Shown: positions 16,242 to 25,421 of the stretch, piece after piece
Layout: every line of letters starts with the position of its first letter
Numbering within the stretch: position 1 is the first letter of the stretch
Virus record (IMG/VR): IMGVR_UViG_3300047560_000921
Coordinates: 124,001-188,000 of that record
From: a virus
Reading direction: 5' to 3' (one strand)
DNA: 64,000 nucleotides
Notes under the pieces: generated by a model
Seen by the model: the letters and a program-made list of their open reading frames with translations, nothing else
What the model was told of the DNA's origin: nothing
The model's database searches: none
Made by a program: the position numbers and the translations under genes

Positions 16242-17358
16242 CTTGTTCTTCGTTACGCTTCATAAACAAGCGCATCTTTTCTGGGTCTGGTTCACTGGCC
16301 ATGAAGTTTAATATTGGCAGTATCTCTGGCTGGTACTCTTGTAAAGGACTTAACTTCTTAACTAGAATTTCTTTAATAGCAGGATCTAATGCCGCAATGC
16401 TTTGGTCATAAGGTGCATGTAATATATTGTACCAAACGCTGGTACCAATGTTTTTTACAATCTCATTGGTAATTTCATCTAAGTAAAATATATTGTAGTT
16501 ACTTATAGTTGCGTTAGTACTTAATCTAATCCATGAATGTTCTTTGAACTGTAGTACATGGTCACGTACTCGTGCCCATTGGCTAGGATAACGTTGGTAA
16601 TGATGTCTATCGCCAATATCATCAACACTTACTTGTACATCTACCAGTTTAAACTGTTTCCACAATTCAATTTGTTCATCACTAGGCATGATACTGCCGT
16701 TGGTATTGTAGTGTATAGTTTGGCGTTTACTGTATCCTTTTTCCGCACTGTGCTCGAGTATGGTCCACATGTTTTCAATTAGCAATGGTTCACCGCCATA
16801 TAAGTCCATGTGTTCAATGTTAGGTAATGCTTGTTCTAAATTGTCCCAAATGTTTTGATCCTTTTTCCAAGCATCACGCATTTCCTTAAAGCTACGATGA
16901 AACTCTACTTTACTTTCAGTAGGTTTACGCAAGTCATACCATTCGTCAATCCACTGACTGCTATTCATAGGATTACATATACGACATTTTAAGTTGCACA
17001 AGTTACCCATCTTCAAGTCAACAATTTTAATAACATGTTCGCCGGGCATGATTGTTTTCTTGCCGTCTAGGTATTCTTTGCTGTCGCGCATACGCTTACT
17101 GTTTTGGCCAGCACGTTCTTCATCCCAACAACGTTTGCAGTTAGGATGCTTAAAGCCAATGTTCAAGTCTCTGCGTAGCTCGCTCATCCACTTACTGTCA
17201 AAGGCTTCCTGCATGTTGTCTATGCTGGGCTTAAATGGCGTACCGTCATCTTTTCTAATAGCCAGCTCGCTCATACAACATGTTTTGTAATGTCCGTCTG
17301 GCGTAGTGCTAATAGCCGCATTAGGATGAATACAGAATGTTTGTTTATTAATATACAT
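16168..17358 (-). CDS. Twitch-type radical SAM protein, array member 6
   Basis: A 396-residue protein. The N-terminal region has CIHPNAAISTTPDG, KTCCMSE and CKRCWDEERAG; the core has CNLKCRIC near residue 118 and YGGEPLLI near 175. The N-terminal cysteines are spaced like an auxiliary cluster site, the core like a SAM-cleaving 4Fe-4S site. It overlaps its neighbours by 11 and 74 bases and must be translated with them. Target unknown; the family is often labelled twitch-domain radical SAM protein in phages. Confidence 0.84.
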   Translation of the reverse strand: MYINKQTFCIHPNAAISTTPDGHYKTCCMSELAIRKDDGTPFKPSIDNMQEAFDSKWMSELRRDLNIGFKHPNCKRCWDEERAGQNSKRMRDSKEYLDGKKTIMPGEHVIKIVDLKMGNLCNLKCRICNPMNSSQWIDEWYDLRKPTESKVEFHRSFKEMRDAWKKDQNIWDNLEQALPNIEHMDLYGGEPLLIENMWTILEHSAEKGYSKRQTIHYNTNGSIMPSDEQIELWKQFKLVDVQVSVDDIGDRHHYQRYPSQWARVRDHVLQFKEHSWIRLSTNATISNYNIFYLDEITNEIVKNIGTSVWYNILHAPYDQSIAALDPAIKEILVKKLSPLQEYQPEILPILNFMASEPDPEKMRLFMKRNEEQDEYRKQSFKDTFPEWYEILRSYYK

Positions 17359-18571
17359 CGTACCATTCCTTAAACCATGGATGCAAGTCTAGTAAGTTTT
17401 GACGTCTATGTGAATCCATAAACTTCATACGCTTGATAAAGTCTTGCTTGTCTTGTTCACTGGGACTAGGTAGTGCGGCAATCTTTTCCAAACTCTTTAC
17501 CATGTTAGATAAAGCATAGTGTTCGCCGAACTTACTGTTAATGTGTTTGGCAGCATCTAAAGCAATACTAGCTCTAACTGAATCTGGTAGCACTTCGGGT
17601 CTCATACAAGTTGGATGATCCACGTTGATGACAAATATGTTAAAGTCTAGTTCGCCTACTAAAATGTCAGCAACCTTTTTCATGCTGGGCATAGTTAAGT
17701 TGCTTAGTGTAGTATGTATGCAAGTCTTGTTATTAGGACGTTGCTTAGACCAGTACTTTAGTTCTTGTAAGTTACTGTAAATCTTATCCCACTTAGCTGG
17801 CCAACGCACATACTCGTAGTATTCTTCCACACCGTCTATGCTGGCGTTTAAGTTTACTTCTTTAAAGTGGCTCCACTTGTCGTACCACTTGCTACCAATA
17901 GTAGTAATGTTACTGTTATACTCGAGCGAAATGTTTTTAGCAAAGTCTAGTTCAATTAGCAAGTCCAGAAACTCTTCTTGCTCGTCCATGATTAAAGGTT
18001 CGCCGCCAATGATGTATACGCTTTTTAAATCGTGCCCTTGTTCACGGACAACATCAAATAGTCTGCTACGCTTAACCCAACTAGTCTTCTCCAAGAAGTC
18101 CATGTCAACTTGTGTGTATGCATTGGCTGGGTCTTTGTTAATTTCCTGTGCTAGCAAACTGCTACTATACGGATGGCACATTCTACAAGCTAAGTTACAT
18201 TTGTTACCAAAGTCTAGTTCTAAACGTTCCAGCTTTACAGTGGCATCGCCTTGTAATAACTTATTGTAAGTCTCTGGGAATCTATATGTATTATTAATTT
18301 GTCTGTAGCTTTCAGCTTTGATGTCCTCTAGCTTCCAGCAACGTTCGCATTGTGCTGGTTTGTATCCTGCTAGCATAGTACTGCGTACTCGTTGCAATGC
18401 AGAATTGTGTTGCCATGTTAATTCAACTCGTTGCGTAACAGGAGCAGGCATATCGCTATTGCTAAGTCCACCATTGAGTGCATTACAACATAAACGCTGA
18501 TGCCCACTTTGCCCAATACTCAACGTATTAAAGGGCAGTACGCACAACGTATCATTTAACGTATTTTTCAC
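17348..18571 (-). CDS. Twitch-type radical SAM protein, array member 5
   Basis: A 407-residue protein with N-terminal CVLPFNTLSIGQSG, RLCCNA and CERCWKLEDIKAES, and a core CNLACRMC near residue 137 plus IIGGEPLIMD near 195. It is the same architecture as members 6 and 7, with enough divergence to suggest a different substrate rather than a recent copy. Overlaps of 20 bases upstream and 11 downstream indicate coupled translation. Confidence 0.84.
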   Translation of the reverse strand: MKNTLNDTLCVLPFNTLSIGQSGHQRLCCNALNGGLSNSDMPAPVTQRVELTWQHNSALQRVRSTMLAGYKPAQCERCWKLEDIKAESYRQINNTYRFPETYNKLLQGDATVKLERLELDFGNKCNLACRMCHPYSSSLLAQEINKDPANAYTQVDMDFLEKTSWVKRSRLFDVVREQGHDLKSVYIIGGEPLIMDEQEEFLDLLIELDFAKNISLEYNSNITTIGSKWYDKWSHFKEVNLNASIDGVEEYYEYVRWPAKWDKIYSNLQELKYWSKQRPNNKTCIHTTLSNLTMPSMKKVADILVGELDFNIFVINVDHPTCMRPEVLPDSVRASIALDAAKHINSKFGEHYALSNMVKSLEKIAALPSPSEQDKQDFIKRMKFMDSHRRQNLLDLHPWFKEWYDVY

Positions 18572-19898
18572 AATCTTTTAAAAACTTTTCGTATTCTGGA
18601 AATGTAGACAAGAAATCGGTTCCTCGTCTGCGGTCATGCTCCATGAAGAATCTGTAGAAGTCTGCCTTGGCGTTTATTTCTCTAACCAATGACAATGTGT
18701 GTTTGCGGAAGTGACTGCGAACACGTTCTAGTCGTTCTATTTCAATAGCATTGAAACCTTTATTTAAATGCTCTTTCATAAATGCAATGTCTGCATCTAT
18801 GTAATGTACAAAGTCTGGAGGTAGTATTCCTATGCTCCAGTGGTCGGGCTCTTTAAGGTGCGGTGTAATAAACTCTACACGATTGCCGTAGAGCTGTCGC
18901 CATTCTAATATCTTTTTCAGTAACTGATTAAAGCTAGGCAATACCATGTTGTTGTATGTAACCATAATTTCAACACTGGCATTGATGTCCTTAAAGTTAT
19001 CCATTATAGTTTTAAAGTTCTGTTCCCATACGGCACAGTCTAATCCATAACGAATGTATTCAGCAGGCTTGCCCCAAGTATCTAAACTAACATGCATACG
19101 ATAATTCTTAATTGCACGTTTGCTTAACAATGTTTTAACACGTTCGCTTAATCGTTCTATTAACGCAGGCTTGACGCCCAAGTTACTATTGATTAGCAAT
19201 GTAAGATGCGGAGCAGGTTCTGCTTCTAACTTGTCTAACAGTTGCCATGTGTTTTGATTAAGCATGGGCTCACCGCCGGTAATGCGTAAAGTCTGTAAGT
19301 CTTTAATCAGTGTAGGCCACCAAGCCCAAAATGCTTTTACGTAAGGATTGTTTTCATCATCGCTTTCGTAGTATTCTCTGTCCTTGATAAAATCGATGCT
19401 GTATTGTTTTGTTAGTACAGGAAAGTTGCCATTGGTCTTAATGTCGTTGATCCAACTGTTGCTAACTGTGGGAGTGCAATAACCACACATAAAGTTACAA
19501 ACATTACCAAAGTTAACTTCGATGAACTTGGGGTTAAAATCATCAGTAGGACCTAAGCTACGCACAATGTCATAGACGTCCATGTCATTGGCACTGTTAA
19601 TAATCCTATCACTGATGTGTCCATTGTCTTCTACTTGCCAGCAAAAGTTACATTCTTCTGGACGCTTACCCGATAGCATTTGCTGTCTACGTTCTTGCTT
19701 GTGTGCAGTATTATGTAGGCCAGAAGGGCTACGCTTGATATCCTTAATATCAATCTTATGTGGGTGTGGATGATAACAACTATGGTTATCTCCTGTTTGC
19801 AAATACAATGTTTGCTGAGTCCATTTAAGTAAACAGAATCCTTGTCCTACTTGATCCAGTTTGGCTTTAACGGACTTTAGTCTATCTAGCTCATCCAT
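18552..19898 (-). CDS. Twitch-type radical SAM protein, array member 4 (HSCYHP subgroup)
   Basis: A 448-residue protein of the subgroup with the N-terminal signature GFCLLKWTQ...HSCYHPHPH, SPSGLHNT and ECNFCWQVED; the core has CNFMCGYC near residue 140 and ITGGEPMLNQ near 210. The ATG at 19898 is chosen because the longer frame to 19934 begins with GTG and no ribosome site; it overlaps the upstream stop by 8 bases. It is closely similar to members 1 and 2. The C-terminus ends like theirs (FYRFFMEHDRRRGTDFLSTF), a repeated signature of this subgroup. Confidence 0.85.
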   Translation of the reverse strand: MDELDRLKSVKAKLDQVGQGFCLLKWTQQTLYLQTGDNHSCYHPHPHKIDIKDIKRSPSGLHNTAHKQERRQQMLSGKRPEECNFCWQVEDNGHISDRIINSANDMDVYDIVRSLGPTDDFNPKFIEVNFGNVCNFMCGYCTPTVSNSWINDIKTNGNFPVLTKQYSIDFIKDREYYESDDENNPYVKAFWAWWPTLIKDLQTLRITGGEPMLNQNTWQLLDKLEAEPAPHLTLLINSNLGVKPALIERLSERVKTLLSKRAIKNYRMHVSLDTWGKPAEYIRYGLDCAVWEQNFKTIMDNFKDINASVEIMVTYNNMVLPSFNQLLKKILEWRQLYGNRVEFITPHLKEPDHWSIGILPPDFVHYIDADIAFMKEHLNKGFNAIEIERLERVRSHFRKHTLSLVREINAKADFYRFFMEHDRRRGTDFLSTFPEYEKFLKDCEKYVK

Positions 19899-21189
19899 TT
19901 GTTTGTGTCTTGTGATGTTGGCTTCCCAGCTCACCGTTGTCTAGTTTGTTCCACTCTTTACCACAGCAAGTACTACATTGACGACTACGCATATTGTGTC
20001 CTTTGTATATACTGCGTGGCAGGAACCTATCAAAGAACTGTCCTTTAAGAACTTGGGCCAATGTGTTCTGGTGCAAGCTCAATGTATCCATACCGCCAGC
20101 AAGTTCAATCATTTGAATACTTGCATCATCGCTGATGTTCTTAAATGCCGCACCTTGCTTGGCAACTTCCCACGGTCTGTCGTCACTGATATGACGCCAT
20201 GGCTCGCCACCAATAAAGCAACATGGGAATACATGTCCGCTGGCACTGACAAAGATTTCGTTTAGTTGATTATTGCCGCCCTTTTCGTGATGCTGTGCTC
20301 TGCAACTAACTTCGATGTCATTGTGTTTGAACTTGACCCATTCGTTCTTTTCGTTGTCCCATTCTCTGTGCTCCAAACTAATTTGTTGCATCTTATCAAA
20401 CTCTTGATTAGTAATGTACATAGGAACAATACCAATAGTCTTTAGTTCTTTAAAGTTACTATCCCTAAAGTTTTCGTTGTCTGGTTGTTCTAATTTGTAT
20501 AGCACTTGCTTGTCTTTGTTAAGCACTTCGTAGAACCCGCGGCCAGCATCGTCCCACTTGTGCCAACGAGTAGTACGCTTAACGTTAAAGAACTCAAAGC
20601 CCAATTCATCTGCTAGTGCTCGTGCTTGTTCGACTTGATGTTCGTTATGTTTGAATACAATAAAGTCCCACTTGGCAACCCCACCAGCAGCCTTAAATGC
20701 TTTCATGTTAGCAAGGATCTTACTGAACTTAGTATTACGGCGATACAAGTGATTAGTGTCTTCTAACCCGTCCACACTAAACACGCAAAAGTCTCCACGC
20801 TCAAAGTTATTAACCACTTTACCTAGTTCAGTCCACCAAGCAGGTGTACGTGCGCTGGCATTGGTATGTAACGTAAGAGCCATGTCAGGATTATGTTCTC
20901 TCATGTACTTGAAGATTTCTAAACTGTCTTTGGCAACAATAGGGTCTCCGTAATTACCACATGCATACACACGCTTTAACTGCTTGACAAAGGCAGGTGG
21001 GAACCATGTTTTAAATTGTTCCAGGGTAATTTCAGTTTCTTGCACCTTAGGATTCATCTCTGCGCCGTTGTTAATATAACGTGGACACATAGGACAACCG
21101 GCATTACACTTGTCTGTTAGTTCTAAGTGCATACCTGTAATTTCGCCCGGGCCGTACAAGGCTGGCACATCATAGTTCATTAATCTCAT
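19891..21189 (-). CDS. SPASM-like radical SAM protein, array member 3
   Basis: A 432-residue protein that differs from the other array members. The core cluster CNAGCPMC is near the N-terminus (residue 28), followed by GNYGDPIVAKD instead of GGEP. Additional cysteines are at the C-terminus (SASGHVFPCCFIGGEP and RQCSTCCGKEW), a SPASM-like layout. SPASM enzymes often modify peptides or proteins. The ATG at 21189 overlaps the previous stop (ATGA) and follows AGGAATTGG. Flanked by members 2 and 4, it may act on a shared substrate. Confidence 0.84.
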   Translation of the reverse strand: MRLMNYDVPALYGPGEITGMHLELTDKCNAGCPMCPRYINNGAEMNPKVQETEITLEQFKTWFPPAFVKQLKRVYACGNYGDPIVAKDSLEIFKYMREHNPDMALTLHTNASARTPAWWTELGKVVNNFERGDFCVFSVDGLEDTNHLYRRNTKFSKILANMKAFKAAGGVAKWDFIVFKHNEHQVEQARALADELGFEFFNVKRTTRWHKWDDAGRGFYEVLNKDKQVLYKLEQPDNENFRDSNFKELKTIGIVPMYITNQEFDKMQQISLEHREWDNEKNEWVKFKHNDIEVSCRAQHHEKGGNNQLNEIFVSASGHVFPCCFIGGEPWRHISDDRPWEVAKQGAAFKNISDDASIQMIELAGGMDTLSLHQNTLAQVLKGQFFDRFLPRSIYKGHNMRSRQCSTCCGKEWNKLDNGELGSQHHKTQTNG

Positions 21190-22592
21190 TTCCAATTCCT
21201 ATATACTTGTTCACACATATAAAAGAAGTCTGTGTATTCTGGGAAGGTAGCTAATAAGTTAGTACCTCTACGTTTGTCATGTTCTGTAAAGAACGTATAA
21301 AAATCTCTGCGCCCTTGTCTTATAACATCTGCATTTACTGGATTCTCTGCCATGTAATCAACTACACGCTTGAACTTTTCAATTTCTACTTTATCAAACC
21401 CATGCTTAAAGTCTGGCCTGCGTTCTCGATACTTCATATGACGCAAGTGGTCATACATATTGTCCAAGAAGTTCTTAGTTAAAATGTTAATCATCCAGTG
21501 AGGCGGTTCTTTTAAGTAAGGAGTATCAAAGCCAATGCGTTGGGTATACATGTTTTCCAGTGTACCGTATTCTTCTCTTAACGCTAGTATTTTGTCCAGT
21601 AACAATCTAAACTTAACTACACTAAGGACGTTAAATGTAATCATCAAATTGATTTTACTGTTTGGTACAGTGTCTAAGAATATACGTACATTCTTTTCCC
21701 ATAGCGCACAGTCTAAGCCATTACGCATATACTCTGCACGTTCACCCCAACTGTCAATGCTGGTAAACAGTCTAAAGTCTTTAATCTTTCCTTCTGCTAG
21801 CAACTTACTTACTTTCTCGCTCAGTTTCTCTACTAGGCTAGATTTCATGCCCAAGTTACTGTTGATATGTAATTGTAGCTCTGGCGCAGGATCTTCATCT
21901 AACATGTCTAACAGTTTAAACGTATTGCTATTAAGCAATGGCTCACCACCGGTGATCCGGAATACTTTTAAGTCCTTCTTTAGACTTGGCCACCACTCCC
22001 ACCATGCATCCACATAAGGGTTCGGCATATCAGGTTCGTAAAATACTCCGGCCTTTAAGAAGTCAATGCTGTACTGTTTGGTAGTAATGTCATAGTCGCC
22101 TTTGCGTTTGATTTCTTCCATCCATGCGCTACTAGCCTGTGGACAGCAGTATCCACATTTAAGTTGGCAAGCATTACCAAAGCTAACTTCAATGTGTCTG
22201 GGATTCCAATCTGCATCAGCATCTAAGTTTCTAATAGTGTCGTAGTCTTCGATAGCATAGTCACTGGTACTGTGTACAAATCTATCACTGATGTGGTCAC
22301 CTTGCAAGTCTTCGACGTTCCAACAGTAATAACATTCACTGGGACGTTCGCCTTCTAGCATTAGTTTGCGTTGTTGCTTTTTGTACTCTGTATTGTGTAG
22401 TCCACTAGGGCTTCTTTGTATATCTTCTATTTTAATCTTGTGTGGACGTGGATGGTAACAACTGTGGTTGTCGCCCATGTGCAAATACAATGTTTCCGTT
22501 TGCCATTTCATCAAGCAAAAGCCCTTGCCCACTGCATTGAGCTTTTCTTTTGTTTCTAATAGTTTGTCGTAATAGCTTTTAGGCTCTTGCAT
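21186..22592 (-). CDS. Twitch-type radical SAM protein, array member 2 (HSCYHP subgroup)
   Basis: A 468-residue protein: GFCLMKWQTETLYL, HSCYHPRPH, SPSGLHNTEYKK and CYYCWNVED in the N-terminal region; core CQLKCGYC near residue 152 and ITGGEPLLNS near 222. The ATG at 22592 follows a GAGAA site and leaves a 14-base overlap with member 1; a longer frame to 22715 would overlap it by 137 bases. The C-terminal DFYTFFTEHDKRRGTN matches members 1 and 4. Confidence 0.85.
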   Translation of the reverse strand: MQEPKSYYDKLLETKEKLNAVGKGFCLMKWQTETLYLHMGDNHSCYHPRPHKIKIEDIQRSPSGLHNTEYKKQQRKLMLEGERPSECYYCWNVEDLQGDHISDRFVHSTSDYAIEDYDTIRNLDADADWNPRHIEVSFGNACQLKCGYCCPQASSAWMEEIKRKGDYDITTKQYSIDFLKAGVFYEPDMPNPYVDAWWEWWPSLKKDLKVFRITGGEPLLNSNTFKLLDMLDEDPAPELQLHINSNLGMKSSLVEKLSEKVSKLLAEGKIKDFRLFTSIDSWGERAEYMRNGLDCALWEKNVRIFLDTVPNSKINLMITFNVLSVVKFRLLLDKILALREEYGTLENMYTQRIGFDTPYLKEPPHWMINILTKNFLDNMYDHLRHMKYRERRPDFKHGFDKVEIEKFKRVVDYMAENPVNADVIRQGRRDFYTFFTEHDKRRGTNLLATFPEYTDFFYMCEQVYRNWK

Positions 22593-24222
22593 TATAACTG
22601 TTCTCGCATTGTTTCCAATAGAGCTGTAGCTCTGGGAATGTCTTAACAAAGTTTGTACCTTTGCGATAATCATACTCTCTAAAGAAAGCATAAAAATCTC
22701 TACGCAATAATGCACGTTCGTTGTCAGTGTATGTACAACTCTTCATCCATGCAATGTTGCGTTTTAGTTTGTCTATTTCAAAATCTGCAAAGCCAATTAG
22801 TTCGCCGTGTACTGCTACACTGTTTGCTTCCATAAACTCAACTGCTTTATCTAAGATGCTGTGCATGTTAGCGGGCAAGTTTTGTATAGTTAACCAAACA
22901 GGAGTGCGTAGTGTAGGAATGTCAAACCATACACGTTGTCGGTCCCAGTAGTTATTAAACTCGGGATTCTTTTCTGGAATGTCCTTGAGACTGTTAACAT
23001 ACTTACGCATGTCTAAAATCATCTCTAAGTATTTTTGCAATCCAGGAACGCTTAATAGATTGAATGTGTTAATAAAATTAACAGTGGTCATATGAGTATC
23101 ATATAACACACGCTTAGTATTAGTTATCAGTGTATCATAGTTCATTCCATTGCGAATGTACTCTGCTTGTGCGCCATGACTGTCCACGCTTACATAAATG
23201 CCAATGTGTCTACACGCTTTTGTTCTAGTTAACTCGTAGCTAAAGCTACCGTCTGCGGGAACATGGTCAATGGTTGGCAAGCCATGTATCTGCAATCTAT
23301 GTAGTGTGTCTACATTAACTTGTGACTTGTTTAACACATGGCGCGGCCATTTAGTGTGACTTTTCTTTCCATTGTTAACTGCTATAACTGTGGCACTGGC
23401 ACTGTAGTTTTCGATGGCTTGTACGCTATTAACAAACTTGTCTAGTAAGTCTTGCGATGGCGGGCACATGTTGGTAGTAATACCAATCTCTAAATCACCC
23501 TTAGGGTTCGCCGCAATGTAATCTAAAACCTTAAACGTGTTCTTATCCATGAGTGGTTCGCCACCAGTCATACGGAATACAAGTAGTGTTTCATACAACT
23601 CAGGCCACCACTTCCAAAATGCCTCTACGTAAGGATTATCTCTGTTAGCTACCTTTAAGGGCATTAAGCCGTTGGCTTCTAATGCAGGGATAGCATTGTG
23701 TGGTGTACTAGTAGGATAAGGCCCGTACTCTTTAATTTCTTCTTCCCATGCAGTGCTTAAATGCGGACTGCAATAAGCGCATTTAAAGTTACAACTTTGA
23801 TTAAAGTTAACTTCTACATAAGTGGGGTTAGGTTCTAGATTACTGATACTATCGCGATAAGGCAACGCCCAGTGTTCGCTACTACGATAATGTCTATCGC
23901 TGGCACTGCCTTGTGCTTCTAAACTCCAGCAGTACGAACAACCTGCAGGCTTTTTACCCGCAAGCATTTGTTTTCGTTCTTCTATCTTTTGGTCAGTATT
24001 ATGTAATGCGCTAGGCCTGCGCTGTATTTGATCAATGCTAATTGCGTGAGTAGGCGGATGATAGCAACTGTGAGTTCTGCCATTGGTTAAATGTAGGCTG
24101 ACGTGGTACCATTTAGCCAAACACATGCTGTCACTTTGACTGTTAAGCCATTCAGTGCTAGACTCTCTTAGTTTGGCTACCTCAGTAGCGGTAAGTGGAT
24201 TTGTGTGTACGTATGGTCGCAT
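22579..24222 (-). CDS. Twitch-type radical SAM protein, array member 1 (HSCYHP subgroup, longest)
   Basis: At 547 residues this is the longest array member and the first transcribed. The N-terminus has MCLAKWYHVSLHL, HSCYHPPTH, RPSALHNTDQK and CSYCWSLEA; the core has CNFKCAYC near residue 143 and FRMTGGEPLMDK near 208. An insertion of about 70 residues (roughly 245-315) after the GGEP region is absent from members 2 and 4. Promoter TTGACA-N17-TAGAAT lies directly upstream, with no visible ribosome site before the ATG. Confidence 0.85.
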   Translation of the reverse strand: MRPYVHTNPLTATEVAKLRESSTEWLNSQSDSMCLAKWYHVSLHLTNGRTHSCYHPPTHAISIDQIQRRPSALHNTDQKIEERKQMLAGKKPAGCSYCWSLEAQGSASDRHYRSSEHWALPYRDSISNLEPNPTYVEVNFNQSCNFKCAYCSPHLSTAWEEEIKEYGPYPTSTPHNAIPALEANGLMPLKVANRDNPYVEAFWKWWPELYETLLVFRMTGGEPLMDKNTFKVLDYIAANPKGDLEIGITTNMCPPSQDLLDKFVNSVQAIENYSASATVIAVNNGKKSHTKWPRHVLNKSQVNVDTLHRLQIHGLPTIDHVPADGSFSYELTRTKACRHIGIYVSVDSHGAQAEYIRNGMNYDTLITNTKRVLYDTHMTTVNFINTFNLLSVPGLQKYLEMILDMRKYVNSLKDIPEKNPEFNNYWDRQRVWFDIPTLRTPVWLTIQNLPANMHSILDKAVEFMEANSVAVHGELIGFADFEIDKLKRNIAWMKSCTYTDNERALLRRDFYAFFREYDYRKGTNFVKTFPELQLYWKQCENSYNARA

Positions 24223-24230
24223 AATTAACT

Positions 24231-24272
24231 GCGTAGATTATTTATTCTACGCTAGTTAACTGAAAATGTCAA
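24231..24272 (-). promoter_or_regulatory. Sigma70 promoter plus hairpin upstream of the radical SAM array
   Basis: Minus strand: TTGACA (24267-24272), 17-base spacer, TAGAAT (24244-24249). A perfect 7-base inverted repeat GCGTAGA/TCTACGC (24231-24237 and 24246-24252) encloses an 8-base loop that reads ATAAATAA on the minus strand, a late-type core. The element therefore combines an early promoter, a hairpin and a possible late promoter. The -35 box overlaps the end of the 24269..24661 gene. Confidence 0.78.
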
Positions 24273-24661
24273 GACGTAACTTTAGGTGGATGTTGAGTTT
24301 TATTTGAACTCATCATGTTCGAACTAGTAGGATGTTGCTTCCAATGTTCGCTGTGTAATTCACTAGCAATATTAGGCTTGTGTGCAACTAGCCATTTCTT
24401 AATAACAGGAATACAGTCAGCTTTGGGATCCTTCTTTTCTTTGTAAAAATCAAGAAGTTCTTGATGTAAGTCAGGATAAGTCAGGCCTACTCTGCTCAAC
24501 GCTTTGATGCTATCATAAGCATCTTTACCAACAGCAACAGTTCCAAACAGAACCAAATGGCCCAAGCCGATAATATCAATTTTAGCACGTTCGACATCCC
24601 ATAAGTCACCAGAAGGTTTCCATACTCCTTCTTGTTCATTTAAAAATTCATGTGCTCTCAT
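24269..24661 (-). CDS. Tagged protein (MRAHEFLNE), putative head-packaged cargo
   Basis: A 130-residue protein of unknown function. Its first residues MRAHEFLNEQEG match the N-terminal tag shared by about ten proteins in this window; L-N-E at 7-9 fits the L/I-x-E cleavage pattern of T4-type prohead proteases. The rest has a hydrophobic helix (IIGLGHLVLFGTVAVG, near 30-45) and a polar His/Ser/Asn-rich tail. Confidence 0.72.
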   Translation of the reverse strand: MRAHEFLNEQEGVWKPSGDLWDVERAKIDIIGLGHLVLFGTVAVGKDAYDSIKALSRVGLTYPDLHQELLDFYKEKKDPKADCIPVIKKWLVAHKPNIASELHSEHWKQHPTSSNMMSSNKTQHPPKVTS

Positions 24662-24677
24662 AATATACTCCAGTATA

Positions 24678-25421
24678 CTATTTAATCAATTTTATCATTA
24701 AGCCTGCAAAGTCAAATTCCCACCACTTTTCTTTGGTTGTGTAGCTAATGGGATTGTCGTGGTGATTGGCATGCCATCCCTCCCCAAAGAACAGTATAGC
24801 AGTAATAGGGTTATTGTAAGCATGATGTTTAGGGTTATCCCTGTTTCTGTAGCCAAACCAGTGGTTAATAGTGTTTACACTGCCGCCTATTTCCCATAGC
24901 AATGCCATTGGGGCTAGATATGCACAAATAAACAATGCAGGGCTAATCAGCAACCATGTAATGCCAATGATAATGTGTAGCTTGAAATAGTTTCTATTCA
25001 GCTTAGTTTGGAACTTGTCCTTGAGCATGTCTATAATATGCTCTCCGCCGGCTTGCCCAAACATGCCTAAGAACTGGACTCTAGCTAGGCCCAAGTGCTC
25101 AGGTCCATGTGGGTCACGTTCCGTATCTACAAACTTGTGATGTGCTCTGTGTACTGCGGTCCATACCATGGGACTACCAATGCCCGCATAAGCACCTAGC
25201 AAACTGCCAATCTTCCTGTATCTGTCACTGGCTGGCCAACTGTTGTGTGCTAGCAGTCTGTGGTAAGTCATTACTAGGCCAAAGCATCCGCACAGAACAA
25301 ATACAACCAGTGTAACTAACCACGCAAGGGTAGTGCCGTAGACAATTTGGTATACCAGGCCCATGTGTGCAAGTATTTGTAAGTACAAGACTTTCCAGCT
25401 GGTAGTGAGATATTTTTTCAT
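24678..25421 (-). CDS. Membrane fatty acid desaturase (acyl-CoA desaturase type)
   Basis: A 247-residue membrane di-iron desaturase with the three histidine boxes: HRLLAH near residue 53, HRAHHKFVD near 88-96, and GWHANHHDNP near 222-231. Hydrophobic segments surround them. These enzymes use O2 and reduced ferredoxin or similar to put a cis double bond into acyl chains. Phage use could be to alter host membrane fluidity or lipid precursors. It overlaps the downstream-acting oxygenase gene by 4 bases, so the pair is co-expressed. Confidence 0.88.
   Translation of the reverse strand: MKKYLTTSWKVLYLQILAHMGLVYQIVYGTTLAWLVTLVVFVLCGCFGLVMTYHRLLAHNSWPASDRYRKIGSLLGAYAGIGSPMVWTAVHRAHHKFVDTERDPHGPEHLGLARVQFLGMFGQAGGEHIIDMLKDKFQTKLNRNYFKLHIIIGITWLLISPALFICAYLAPMALLWEIGGSVNTINHWFGYRNRDNPKHHAYNNPITAILFFGEGWHANHHDNPISYTTKEKWWEFDFAGLMIKLIK

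Noticed and set aside
17838-18269. Plus-strand frame opposite a radical SAM gene
   Set aside because: Shadow frame within array member 5; Ser/Leu-rich, no recognisable domain.
19891-21189. Member of the head-cargo tag family because it starts MRLMNYD
   Set aside because: It begins with MR-L but lacks the E-L/F pair and any L/I-x-E site, and it is a full radical SAM enzyme in an early-promoter operon.
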